Assembly: GCA_964394085.1 (NCBI GenBank)
Contig: CAYMWF010000019.1
Span: 12,058 to 73,768, forward strand
DNA: 61,711 nt
Origin: CAYMWF01 sp964394085 [NCBI: uncultured Gemmatimonadota bacterium]
GTDB lineage: Bacteria > GCA-2686955 > CAYMWF01
Direction of reading: 5' to 3'
Both the position numbers and the translations under genes were made by a program. Shown one piece after another: positions 26,739 through 35,054 of the stretch. Every line of letters starts with the position of its first letter. The first letter of the stretch is position 1. Below the pieces are notes generated by a model. It saw only the letters and a program-made list of their open reading frames with translations. It was not told the origin of the DNA and ran no database searches.

Positions 26739-26930
26739 ATGAGAACAAATGTAGTGATAGACGACAACCTGATGGAACGTGCGCTGCGTTTCAGCGGATA
26801 CACAACGAAACGTGCGGCGATCGAGTCGGGCCTCAGGTTGTTGATTCAGGTCCACAGCCAGAAAAAACTGATGAAACTCAAGGGTAAAATCACGTGGGAT
26901 GGCGATCTGGACGAAATGAGACGGGATTGA
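26739..26930 (+). CDS. vapB: VapB-type antitoxin
   Basis: A 63-residue antitoxin. The N-terminal MRTNVVIDDNLMERALRFSG is a ribbon-helix-helix DNA-binding domain of the VapB family that prefers TKRAAIESGLRLLI as its second helix; the acidic C-terminus (GDLDEMRRD) would wrap the toxin. GGAGGTG lies at ideal distance. One base separates its stop from vapC, the usual organisation. It presumably binds the palindrome in its own promoter and, with VapC, represses the pair. Confidence 0.9.
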   Translation: MRTNVVIDDNLMERALRFSGYTTKRAAIESGLRLLIQVHSQKKLMKLKGKITWDGDLDEMRRD

Positions 26931-26931
26931 G

Positions 26932-27321
26932 ATGGTAATCGTCGATACTTCCGCTTGGATCGAATTTTTCAAAAACGGCGATCCCGGTGTTGTCGAGAAG
27001 GTTGATCGAAGCCTGGATCGGGACCTTGTCTGTCTCGGTGATCTTATTTACTGCGAAGTGATGCAGGGCATCCGATCCGCCCGAGAACGCAGACAGGTCT
27101 CAGACCTGTTTGATTCGCTGCCTCATTATGGCATGGTCGGATTCGACATTGCCCGGAAATCCGCCGCAAACTACCGGCGCCTGAGGTCGAAAGGAGTGAC
27201 GGTGCGAAAGACGATCGATGTGCTGATCGGAACTTTCTGCGCGGAGAATGGATTCAGGATCATCCATTCAGATTCGGATTTCGACCTCATGGCGGCACAT
27301 ATCGATCTGCAGATTCTTTGA
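26932..27321 (+). CDS. vapC: VapC PIN-domain ribonuclease toxin
   Basis: A 129-residue PIN domain. The four acidic positions of the metal site are in place: Asp5 (VIVDTSAWIEF), Glu42 (YCEVMQG), Asp96 (TIDVLIG) and Asp114/116 (HSDSDFD). VapC toxins cleave tRNA or rRNA when free of VapB. The toxin appears intact. It is the only plus-strand unit between 24734 and 35921 and divides the oxidoreductase gene from its presumed MoaD-like partner, so it is probably a later insertion. Confidence 0.92.
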   Translation: MVIVDTSAWIEFFKNGDPGVVEKVDRSLDRDLVCLGDLIYCEVMQGIRSARERRQVSDLFDSLPHYGMVGFDIARKSAANYRRLRSKGVTVRKTIDVLIGTFCAENGFRIIHSDSDFDLMAAHIDLQIL

Positions 27322-27364
27322 AGAATCCTCTTTTTCGCCTCAGCGTAATAAGAATATTCGCGGT

Positions 27365-29209
27365 TCAACCGCCGGCCAGGTGCCCGAGTTCGAACCTGTT
27401 CAGAGTTTCTCCGGTCGGCTCGCCCCGCTCGTTCCAGCCGCGCAGGGAATAAAGCTCCTTGACCATCTTTTCAGTGTCGGGAAGCACGCCCTCCGCCTTG
27501 CCGTCGGGTTTCGGATCGAGCTGGAGCCGCCCCGGCAGGCGGTCGTCGCCGGCGGTGACTCCCCGGCGGAGGTTGTAGAGCCGCTTGATATTGATCAGGC
27601 GCTCTCCCGTTTCCATCAGCTCGTCGCGGTCGATGTCCCACCCGGTGGAGGCGGCCGCCCAGCCGGCGATGGTCGCGGGGCTCGCTCCCCCGATGAAAAG
27701 AAACTTGCAGAGGCCGAGCGGGTTGAAGACCGACTGGTAGTTCATCATCTGGTAGGCCAGCAGGGCTTTGCCTTCGTGGGTGTGCGGGTCGGGCGGCTCG
27801 GTCGGGCCGTATCCGTCGAGCAGCACGCCGCGGCCCACGAAATAGGTGAGGGCTTCCAGGTGGCAGCCGCCCCTCGCGGCCGTGGCATAGTTGGCGGCCA
27901 TCGAGGTGAACGCCCGCGGGTCGTGATACGGCATCTCCAGCCCCTTCACGTGCACCGCGTAATGGTCCGAGCCGCCGCCCAGTTTTTCGGCGGCCTTTTT
28001 TGCACCCTGCGAGAGGAGATCGCCGGCATCCTGCCTGAAAGCGATCTTTTTAACGGTATCGAGGATCGCCTCCGCGCTTCCCCACTCCAGGGCTACTCCG
28101 CCGGTGTCGGCCTTCGTTATAAGGCCGTTCTCGTAAGCTTCCATGGCGAAAGCGACCAGAGAGCTCGCCGAGATGGTGTCGATGCCGAACCGGTTGCACA
28201 TCTCGTTGGCGGCGATGATCACCTCGTAATCGTCGTTCAGGCAGTTGGCGCCGAAACCGCATATGGTTTCGTATTCGGGACCGTGGGCAACGCTTCCGGT
28301 ATATGGTCCGATATCCACCCTGACATCCTTGGCGCAGCGCAGGGGGCAGCTCCGGCAGGTTCTGTGCTTGACGAACGCCTTGGGGAAATAGTGCTGGGCC
28401 GCCGTTTTCTTCGCGCCTTCGGCGTAGCTGCCGAGCCTCCAGTTCTTTATGGCCAGGTCTCCCCAGGCCTCCACAGCCTCGACGCCTCCCGCGGTGCTGA
28501 AATCGGTCAGCGGGGCGGCCTTCTCCTTGATGGATGGGAGATCGGCGGCCACGAGCCTGTTCATGGCGGCGCGATCGGCGAGTTCGAGCCTTTCGCTCCC
28601 CCTTACCAGGATCGCCTTGAGCTTCTTGGCGCCCATGATCGCGCCCATGCCGCACCTGCCCGCCGCGCGGGCGATTCTGCCGTCGAACATGATGGCGGCG
28701 AACAGAACGCCGTTCTCGCCGCCGGGACCGATGGATGCGATCCTGAAACCCGGATACTCCGCGACGAGGGCCTCGTGAGTTTCAAAGGTATCTTTGCCCC
28801 AAAGGCGACCGGCCGGTGCGAGGCGCGCCTCCCTGCCGTCGATAATCAGGATTACAGGTTCGGACGATTCGCCGTGGATCACGATACCGTCGTATCCCGT
28901 GGTCCTGAAGATGGAGGGCCAGATGCCGCCTGCGGCGGATTCCCCCCATATCCCGGTGAGCGGGGAGCGGGCGGAGACGCATACCTTCGAGCTGGCCGGG
29001 GCCGGGGTTCCCGTGAGAAGCCCGGAGAAGAAGACGAGCTTCGACTCCGGGGCCAGCGGATCGAGATCGACCGGCTCATCGAACAGCATACTGCAGGAGA
29101 TGCCGCTGCCTCCCAGGTACTTACGGAAAAGGGCCGGGTCGAGATCGCAGGAGCCGAAGCTCCCGGCGGATAGGTCGACATCGAGAACAGCCGTGGAAAA
29201 ACCGTGCAT
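27365..29209 (-). CDS. Aldehyde:ferredoxin oxidoreductase (tungsten/molybdenum AOR family)
   Basis: A 614-residue AOR-family enzyme of usual length. The [4Fe-4S] ligands are CRSCPLRC (Cys285, 288, 292) and the distant Cys501 in NPLGLCKF. The N-terminal pterin-binding part shows YLGGSGISC, SARSPLTGIWGES and AGRCGMGAIMGAKKLKAI; GPEYETICGFGANC and DTISASSLVAFAMEA belong to the second and third domains. It would oxidise an aldehyde to the acid and reduce ferredoxin, using a bis-pterin tungsten or molybdenum cofactor. Its ATG lies one base past the preA stop, so the two are almost certainly cotranslated. In this setting malonate semialdehyde is the obvious candidate substrate (inference); no AOR with that role is known to me. 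Confidence 0.92.
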   Translation of the reverse strand: MHGFSTAVLDVDLSAGSFGSCDLDPALFRKYLGGSGISCSMLFDEPVDLDPLAPESKLVFFSGLLTGTPAPASSKVCVSARSPLTGIWGESAAGGIWPSIFRTTGYDGIVIHGESSEPVILIIDGREARLAPAGRLWGKDTFETHEALVAEYPGFRIASIGPGGENGVLFAAIMFDGRIARAAGRCGMGAIMGAKKLKAILVRGSERLELADRAAMNRLVAADLPSIKEKAAPLTDFSTAGGVEAVEAWGDLAIKNWRLGSYAEGAKKTAAQHYFPKAFVKHRTCRSCPLRCAKDVRVDIGPYTGSVAHGPEYETICGFGANCLNDDYEVIIAANEMCNRFGIDTISASSLVAFAMEAYENGLITKADTGGVALEWGSAEAILDTVKKIAFRQDAGDLLSQGAKKAAEKLGGGSDHYAVHVKGLEMPYHDPRAFTSMAANYATAARGGCHLEALTYFVGRGVLLDGYGPTEPPDPHTHEGKALLAYQMMNYQSVFNPLGLCKFLFIGGASPATIAGWAAASTGWDIDRDELMETGERLINIKRLYNLRRGVTAGDDRLPGRLQLDPKPDGKAEGVLPDTEKMVKELYSLRGWNERGEPTGETLNRFELGHLAGG

Positions 29210-29210
29210 C

Positions 29211-30434
29211 TCAACCCCCCGTTTCAGCGTCCACCATCCGCATGCAGTCCCACACGGGGCAGACCTGGACGCAGATCGCGCACCCGTCGCACTTCTCTAC
29301 ATCGATTACCGGCACCCGCTCCCCGGTGAGCGTGATCGCCTGGTGACCTCCGTCGCGGCACGAGATGAAGCAGATGTCGCACTTTATGCAGAGCGTTTCG
29401 TCAACCTTCGAGACGGCCCGCTTCGCCGAGTCGAGCTCCATCAGGTCGGCCAGGGCCGGCAGGGACCTGCCTCTGAGGGCGTCGAGGGAGGGCAGCTCCT
29501 TCTCTTCCAGGTAAGCGGCCAGCCCCTCGGTCAGGTCGTCGATAACCTTGACGCCGTGAATCATCACCGACGTGCATACCTGCACCGAGCCGGCGCCGAG
29601 AAGGATGAACTCGGCGGCGTCGCGCCACTCGGAGATTCCGCCGATTCCGGAGATGGGCAGCCCCACAGCGGAGAGTTCCGCAACCATCCTGAGGGCTATC
29701 GGCTTGATGGCCGGCCCCGAGAGACCGCCGGGCGCCGATTTCCCTGAAACCGTCGGGAGCGGGGCGAAGGTATCGAGATCGACGCCCGAGATCGACAGCA
29801 CCGTGTTGATGGCCGAGATGCCGTCGGCGCCGCTCTCTCCGGCGCGCCGGGCGATGGCCGTTATATCCGTGATGTTGGGAGTGAGCTTCACGAGCACCGG
29901 TATCGAGGTCACCTCTTTTATCCAGGCGGTGATCGCCGCCGTGATGTCCGGGTCCTGTCCGATGGCGGAGCCGACCGCCTCACCGGGCATGCCTCCGTGG
30001 GGGCACGAGAAGTTGAGCTCCAGGGCGTGTGCGCCGGCTTCTTCGACGGCGACCGCGAGCTTCTGCCACGCTTCCCGGTCTTTTGCCTCGGCCATTATCG
30101 AACCGATCAGCATGTGATCGGGATAATCGGTGGAGATCTCCTTGATTTCATCGAGCCAGACTTCGAGCGGCCTGTCGGTGACAAGCTCGATATTCTGCAT
30201 GGCGAAAATGTTTCGCGGCTCACCCTCGAAGCCTTCGAAGGCCAGGGTATTCAGCCTGGGCGAAACATTGCGCATCTCGGTTCCGGACGGCACCAGCGTC
30301 TTGGTCACAGCCCCGGCCCACCCCGCGTCGAAAGCGTTTCTGATCATCTCGCCTGTGCCGGTTGGCGGCGCCGATGACAGCAAAAAGGGATTTTTCAGCT
30401 TGAAACCGCAGAACTCCACAGAAAGATCAACCAT
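29211..30434 (-). CDS. preA: NAD-dependent dihydropyrimidine dehydrogenase subunit PreA
   Basis: A 407-residue flavoprotein of the DHOD/dihydropyrimidine dehydrogenase family. FMN barrel features: FGFKL-like FKLKNPFLLSSAP start, LNFSCPHGGMP with the active-site Cys144, VKLTPNITDITAIAR, GISAINTV, GGLSGPAIKPIALRMV and GAGSVQVCTSVM. The C-terminus carries two [4Fe-4S] motifs, CIKCDICFISC and CDGCAICVQVC. With PreT it reduces uracil or thymine to the 5,6-dihydro form. I prefer the ATG at 30434, which has GGAG upstream, over one four codons earlier. A 10-bp stem hairpin (30455-30478) lies 20 bases upstream of the start. Confidence 0.93.
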   Translation of the reverse strand: MVDLSVEFCGFKLKNPFLLSSAPPTGTGEMIRNAFDAGWAGAVTKTLVPSGTEMRNVSPRLNTLAFEGFEGEPRNIFAMQNIELVTDRPLEVWLDEIKEISTDYPDHMLIGSIMAEAKDREAWQKLAVAVEEAGAHALELNFSCPHGGMPGEAVGSAIGQDPDITAAITAWIKEVTSIPVLVKLTPNITDITAIARRAGESGADGISAINTVLSISGVDLDTFAPLPTVSGKSAPGGLSGPAIKPIALRMVAELSAVGLPISGIGGISEWRDAAEFILLGAGSVQVCTSVMIHGVKVIDDLTEGLAAYLEEKELPSLDALRGRSLPALADLMELDSAKRAVSKVDETLCIKCDICFISCRDGGHQAITLTGERVPVIDVEKCDGCAICVQVCPVWDCMRMVDAETGG

Positions 30435-30448
30435 TACGAACTCCAATC

Positions 30449-30485
30449 CAATCCCTTCTTGCGCGCCGGCGCAAGAAGCAAATTC
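30449..30485. repeat. Hairpin motif A upstream of preA
   Basis: CTTCTTGCGC (30455-30464) pairs perfectly with GCGCAAGAAG (30469-30478) around GCCG. The flanks (CAATCCC on the left, GCAAATTC on the right) align with those of the hairpin at 11369-11404. On the minus strand it lies in the preA leader, 21 bases before the ATG, where it could affect translation or end/attenuate a transcript coming from preT. Confidence 0.6.
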
Positions 30486-30642
30486 TTACTGCATTACAAC
30501 TTCGAATGTCATATACACGCCAACAAAAACATGGCCGCACCACACCCTCTTCTCTTCATCCCCCTGTATTCTTTTTCCTCTTTCTCTTCATCACTCCCGA
30601 TACTGCCTTTCCTTCCAATTTTTCACCTGGTCTTCCTCCAGC

Positions 30643-30671
30643 TTTTCCCACGTGGGAAAAATCGTGACCGG
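30643..30671. promoter_or_regulatory. Palindrome motif B, copy 1 (TTTTCCCACGTGGGAAAA)
   Basis: A perfect 18-bp palindrome (30643-30660) followed by AATCGTGACCGG. A second palindrome with a different centre but the same outer arms and the same tail follows 65 bases on. It lies in the 335-base spacer between preT and preA. Candidate dimer-binding operator. Confidence 0.55.
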
Positions 30672-30707
30672 GAATCCCCCTCCGGAATCCGCCTCGCCGA
30701 TTGAGAC

Positions 30708-30735
30708 TTTTCTCATATGAGAAAAATCGTGACCG
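30708..30735. promoter_or_regulatory. Palindrome motif B, copy 2 (TTTTCTCATATGAGAAAA)
   Basis: A perfect 18-bp palindrome (30708-30725) followed by AATCGTGACCG. Compared with copy 1 the centre has changed on both arms in a compensating manner (CCCACGTGGG to CTCATATGAG) while the TTTT/AAAA arms and the 11-base tail are kept. This covariation argues for a functional palindrome, as a hairpin or a protein site. Confidence 0.55.
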
Positions 30736-30769
30736 ATGAAACAGATTCGACCTCTTTTCCCCTTTTCCC

Positions 30770-32122
30770 TCACTTCTTCTCGCCCGCCAGCCGGTCTATC
30801 GCCCTGGCCGCCCTGAGACCGTCGGCGACCGCCCGCACAACGGTGTCGCCGCCGTTCACGGCATCGCCGCCAGCGTACACGCGCTCGATGGAGGTGCTCT
30901 GGGTTTCGGGGTCGACCGTTATGCGCCCGCCCTCGTCCGCGGCCAGGCCGGTATTGGCGTCGATGAAGGCCCGGTCGGGCTTCTGGCCCAGGGCCAGGAC
31001 CACCGTATCAGCTTCGATGATGAAGGCGGAACCGGCCACCGGAACCGGCTTCCTCCTGCCGTCGGGGCCGGGTTCGCCCTGCTCGGTCCGCTCCATCTCG
31101 ACGGCGCTGACAGCGCCGCCGTCCGACGCCAGGTATCTCAGCGGCGAAACCTGGAACATGATCTCGACGCCTTCTTCCTCGGCGAGCTTCCTCTCCTCGA
31201 CCCAGGCGGGCATTTCGTCAGGGGTGCGCCGGTACGCGATGACCGCCCGGGCGGCGCCGCGCCTGAGGGCGGTGCGGGCGCAATCGATGGCAGCGTTGCC
31301 CCCCCCGATCACCACGGTGACACCGTCGCCTGATTTCCATTCCTCCGTTCCGCTTCCTTCCGCCGATCGGGCCAGCACCTCGGTCCAGCCGGCCACGCCC
31401 GGGAGATCTTCCCCCTCAAGACCGGCGCCCTCCACGGGAATCAACCCCGGCGCCGCGAACACGGTGTCGTATCCTCGGTCGAGCAGCTCCTCGAGGGATG
31501 AAACCTCTTCGCCGGTTCGGAGCTCCACCCCGGTATCGAGAATCGTCGTCAGCTCCTTGTCCAGGAGATCGTCCGGCAGCCTGAAGCGGGGAACGCCGGA
31601 GACGAGCAGGCCGCCCGGGGCGGGCTTCTTTTCGAGCAGGACGGGTTCGTGGCCGGCGGCGGCCAGGCAGGCGGCGCACGAGAGGGAAGCGGGACCCGCC
31701 CCGACCAGGGCTACCCTCAGTTTTTTCCAGCCGGGACCGTGCGGCTCCAGAGCGCGGGTGAGTGCTCCGGCCAGGGGATACCGCTTGCGGTAGGCTTCTT
31801 CCGAGACGAACTTCTGCAGCTTCCCGACGGCGATCGGCGAAGAGAGGGACGTCTTGGAGCAGGCGCCCACGCACTGCTCTTCGACCGGGCAGATGAGCGC
31901 GCAGGCCAGGGCCAGCGGGTTGCTCATCCGGACGGTGTCGGCGGCCACCTTGAAGGTGCGCGTCTTGATCGACCTGATGAACTTGGGAACATCGACGCCC
32001 GCCGGGCATGCGGCGGTGCACGGAGCGTCCTCGCAGAAGAGGCACCGCCGCGCTTCAGCCACGGCCCACTGGGGTCTTACCGGTGTAAAATCGCTGACGA
32101 ATCTGTCTGTATCTGCACTCAT
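30770..32122 (-). CDS. preT: NAD-dependent dihydropyrimidine dehydrogenase subunit PreT
   Basis: A 450-residue glutamate-synthase-small-subunit-like protein. N-terminal iron-sulfur ligands are in CLFCEDAPCTAACP and CALICPVEEQCVGAC, followed by KFIRSIKTRTFK. FAD-binding: VALVGAGPASLSCAACLA and LLEKKPAPGGLLVSG-PRFRLP; NAD(P)-binding: VTVVIGGGNAAIDCARTALR; closing motif VYAGGDAVNGGDTVVRAVADGLRAA. It passes electrons from NAD(P)H to PreA. The ATG at 32122 places the N-terminus as in E. coli PreT; a TTG overlapping the aminotransferase stop by four bases (TTGA, 32179) is an alternative that would give coupled translation. Ribosome site before 32122 is weak. Confidence 0.9.
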   Translation of the reverse strand: MSADTDRFVSDFTPVRPQWAVAEARRCLFCEDAPCTAACPAGVDVPKFIRSIKTRTFKVAADTVRMSNPLALACALICPVEEQCVGACSKTSLSSPIAVGKLQKFVSEEAYRKRYPLAGALTRALEPHGPGWKKLRVALVGAGPASLSCAACLAAAGHEPVLLEKKPAPGGLLVSGVPRFRLPDDLLDKELTTILDTGVELRTGEEVSSLEELLDRGYDTVFAAPGLIPVEGAGLEGEDLPGVAGWTEVLARSAEGSGTEEWKSGDGVTVVIGGGNAAIDCARTALRRGAARAVIAYRRTPDEMPAWVEERKLAEEEGVEIMFQVSPLRYLASDGGAVSAVEMERTEQGEPGPDGRRKPVPVAGSAFIIEADTVVLALGQKPDRAFIDANTGLAADEGGRITVDPETQSTSIERVYAGGDAVNGGDTVVRAVADGLRAARAIDRLAGEKK

Positions 32123-32175
32123 CGGTTCATTTCCATCCGCTGCCTGGAGGCGACCCGTCGAGGGGCCGGCCCGGT

Positions 32176-33528
32176 TCAACCGCCCCGGAACGCCGTCAAC
32201 GACTCATCCAGGATCCCGATTAGGGTTTCGGCCTCTTCCATGGTGATGCAGAGAGGAGGCTTGATCCTGATCACGTTGCCGGCCATTCCGCCCTTTCCGA
32301 GAAGCAGCCCGCGATCCTTCGCGAGCTCCATGATCTTGAGGAGCTCCTCGGCGGCGGGCTCTTTCGTCTTCCTGTCCTTGACGAGCTCCACGCCGAGCAT
32401 GAGCCCCCTGCCCCTCACATCCCCTATCAACTCGTGCTTCTCTGCGAGCTCCAGCAGGGCGTTCTTCAGGTAGCCGCCCACTACCGTGGCGTTTTTGTGG
32501 TATTCGTGCCTGTCGATGGTATCGATGACCGCCTTGACCTGGGTGCACGTCACCGGGTTGCCGCCGTAAGTGGAGAAGTGGATGATGCCCCTCATCGCTT
32601 CGGCGATTTCCGGCGTGGTGATCACGCCGCCCGCTGGGATTCCGTTCCCCATCCCCTTGGCCATGGTGATGATGTCGGGATCCACGCCCCAGTGTTCGAT
32701 GCCGAACCACTTGTCGCCGGTTCGGCCGAACCCGGTCTGCACCTCGTCGGCGATGAAGAGGCCGCCGTATCTCTTGACGATTTCGTGAACGATGCCGAAA
32801 TACTCGGGCGGAGGTTCGATTACCCCGCCGAAGCCCTGTATCGGCTCGGCGATGAAGGCAGCGATCTTGCCGGAAGTGGAGTGCCTGATGATTTCTTCCA
32901 CGTCGCAGGCGCACTCGGCTCCGCATTCGGGATAGGTGGTTTTCCACGGACACCTGTAGCAGTAGGGCGCCGGCGCGTGACTTACGCCGAACACGTAGGG
33001 CAGCGAATGGCGCCACAGAGACTGGCCGGTTAGGGTCATCGACATTATGGTGCGGCCGTGGAACGAGTGCCTGAGCGCGATGAATTCCGGGTTCTTCGTG
33101 TAGTTCTTCGCCACCATGGCGGAGAACTCGGTGGCCTCGGTTCCGCTGTTCGTGAAGAACGATTTTCTGAGGTTGCCGGGGGCGATCCCGGCCAGCCTCT
33201 CCGCGGCCCTGACGAGAGGTTCGGTCAGGTAGAGGGACGTGATGTGCTGGAGTTTTCCGAGCTGGGCGGCGGTTTCCCGGGTGACGTCGGGATGGCAGTG
33301 CCCGCAGCTTATGGTCACCACGGCGCCGAACCCGTCCAGGTATTTTTTACCGGTGTGATCGTATACGTGCGTCATTTCACCTTTTACGATGTGCACCGGT
33401 TCAGAATAATAAACCATGACGCTGGGGAATATATACTGTTCCCTTAGCTCCAGTATCTCTTCCGGCTCCAGGAAATCCTTAGTGTTCCCCGTCACCTGGT
33501 CGGCTTTTACAGATGTTGTGTCAGACAT
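32176..33528 (-). CDS. Class III aminotransferase (beta-alanine / AGXT2-like)
   Basis: A 450-residue PLP enzyme of class III. Motifs: GAVVTISCGHCHPDV, FFTNSGTEATEFSAMVA, HSFHGRT, the Asp of FIADEVQTGFGRTG and the Schiff-base lysine 291 in ITMAKGMGNGIPAGG. A Cys cluster (PYCYRCPWKTTYPECGAECAC) sits at 188-208 and is common in relatives of this enzyme. In a pyrimidine pathway the expected reaction is beta-alanine plus pyruvate or glyoxylate to malonate semialdehyde plus alanine or glycine. GAGAGGAAG precedes the ATG at 33528. Its gene follows dihydropyrimidinase by 112 bases. Confidence 0.9.
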   Translation of the reverse strand: MSDTTSVKADQVTGNTKDFLEPEEILELREQYIFPSVMVYYSEPVHIVKGEMTHVYDHTGKKYLDGFGAVVTISCGHCHPDVTRETAAQLGKLQHITSLYLTEPLVRAAERLAGIAPGNLRKSFFTNSGTEATEFSAMVAKNYTKNPEFIALRHSFHGRTIMSMTLTGQSLWRHSLPYVFGVSHAPAPYCYRCPWKTTYPECGAECACDVEEIIRHSTSGKIAAFIAEPIQGFGGVIEPPPEYFGIVHEIVKRYGGLFIADEVQTGFGRTGDKWFGIEHWGVDPDIITMAKGMGNGIPAGGVITTPEIAEAMRGIIHFSTYGGNPVTCTQVKAVIDTIDRHEYHKNATVVGGYLKNALLELAEKHELIGDVRGRGLMLGVELVKDRKTKEPAAEELLKIMELAKDRGLLLGKGGMAGNVIRIKPPLCITMEEAETLIGILDESLTAFRGG

Positions 33529-33640
33529 TTTTCGCTTCCTCTCGTCCGGCTGCCGGACCGTGTCCGTCACCGGTAATGTACGAACCGGGCGGCGGCACTC
33601 CACCGCCCGCCTCCCGCATGTGCAACGAAACCGCGGCGGC

Positions 33641-35026
33641 TCAATCCAGGGCGTCGAAAGGACGCCTCTCAATGAACTTCCCGCCGCCTTCCCCGCCGAC
33701 CCAGCGCCCCTTCTCCGCGACGACCCGCCCGCCCAGCAGGGTAGCGACGAAGGTGCCCTCGATTCCGAAGCCTTCGAAGGGCGACCAGTCGCAGTTCGTC
33801 TGGAGATTCTTCCAGGAGAGGGTCGACTCGGTTCCGGGGTCGAAGAGCACCAGGTCCGCGTTGCCGCCGACCCTGACCGTGCCTTTTTCCGGATAAAGCC
33901 CGAAAAGCCTGGCCGGGTTGGTGCTCGTTACCGCAACATACTCTTGAATCGAAAGACGCTTATCGCCTACGCCGTACGTGTAAGTCAGGGGAAGCATGGT
34001 CTCGACCCCCGGCAGACCGAACGGGATCTTCCTGAAGTCGCCGTTCCACATATCCTTCTGGGTGGTGTTGAAGGTGCAGGTGTCGGTGGCCACCACCTGG
34101 ATGTCGCCGTCTGCGAGCCCGGCCCACAGCCGCTCGCTGTCGGCCCTGCTCTTTATCTGCGGGCAGGTTGCGAAGTAGTGACCTTTCTCGCCCCTGAAAA
34201 CCTCGTCATCGAGCAGGAGATACTGGGGGCAGGTTTCGGCGTAGACCTCTACCCCGAACTCCCGGGCGGTTCTCACCAGGTCGGCGCCTTCGCCCGTGGA
34301 CATGTGCACGATATAGAGCCGGCCGCCGGTGGCTTCCGCCCAGGTTATCGCCCTCTGGATCGCTTCCGACTCGACGAAATTGGGCCTTGAAAGAACGTGC
34401 CCGTATGCGCCGACCTTCTCTTTTTGAGCGGCGTATCTGTCGACCAGCAGGTCGAGGATGAAGGCGCTTTCGGCGTGCACTCCCACCATGGCGCCGAGTT
34501 TCTTGCTCTCTTCCAGGGCGGCGTAGAGCATGCCGTCGTCGGCCATCCATCCCTCGTTCCTGTAGATCATGAACATCTTGAAAGAAGGAATGCCCGATTC
34601 GACCACCTCGGTGAGCTCGCGCCTCACAGACTCGTCCCAGCCGGTGATGGCGGCGTGGAGCCCGTAGTCGATGCAGACCATGCCGTCCGCCTCGTCCCGT
34701 CTCGCCCTCACAGCCTCCATTATCGGGCGCCCCTTGGTCTGGATGGCGAAGTCGATGATGGTGGTGAGTCCGCCGCAGGCCGCCGCCTTGGTTCCGTTGG
34801 CGAAGTCGTCGGCGCTGACCGTGCCGGAAAACGGGAGCTGCAGGTGGGTATGGACGTCTATCCCGCCGGGCATCACCAGCAGGCCGGAGGCGTCCATTTC
34901 TTCCTTCCCGCCCGGCAGCTCTCTGCCCAGGGCTTCTATTTTGCCGCCGGTGACTCCCACGTCCGCGTCGAACATCTCGCTTTCGGTAACCACCGTGCCG
35001 CCTCTGATAACCAGATCGTAACTCAT
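33641..35026 (-). CDS. Dihydropyrimidinase / D-hydantoinase
   Basis: A 461-residue amidohydrolase. The binuclear metal site is complete: His59 and His61 in GGIDVHTHLQ, the carboxylated Lys150 in PSFKMFMIY, His184 in GVHAES, His241 in IVHMSTG and Asp315 in VATDTCTFN. It opens the dihydrouracil ring to N-carbamoyl-beta-alanine. GGGAG precedes the ATG at 35026; nine extra codons are open upstream. The TDTCTFN phrase differs slightly from SDHCTFN of well-studied enzymes (Thr for His after the Asp), which may tune specificity. It follows beta-ureidopropionase by 28 bases. Confidence 0.93.
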   Translation of the reverse strand: MSYDLVIRGGTVVTESEMFDADVGVTGGKIEALGRELPGGKEEMDASGLLVMPGGIDVHTHLQLPFSGTVSADDFANGTKAAACGGLTTIIDFAIQTKGRPIMEAVRARRDEADGMVCIDYGLHAAITGWDESVRRELTEVVESGIPSFKMFMIYRNEGWMADDGMLYAALEESKKLGAMVGVHAESAFILDLLVDRYAAQKEKVGAYGHVLSRPNFVESEAIQRAITWAEATGGRLYIVHMSTGEGADLVRTAREFGVEVYAETCPQYLLLDDEVFRGEKGHYFATCPQIKSRADSERLWAGLADGDIQVVATDTCTFNTTQKDMWNGDFRKIPFGLPGVETMLPLTYTYGVGDKRLSIQEYVAVTSTNPARLFGLYPEKGTVRVGGNADLVLFDPGTESTLSWKNLQTNCDWSPFEGFGIEGTFVATLLGGRVVAEKGRWVGGEGGGKFIERRPFDALD

Positions 35027-35054
35027 TCTTCTTCTCCCGGTCCGTATTTTCAAC

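Noticed and set aside
27248-29173. A 641-codon open frame on the plus strand opposite the AOR gene
   Set aside because: Antisense to a clear AOR with its iron-sulfur cysteines; translation is low-complexity Gly/Arg/Ala-rich and begins inside vapC.
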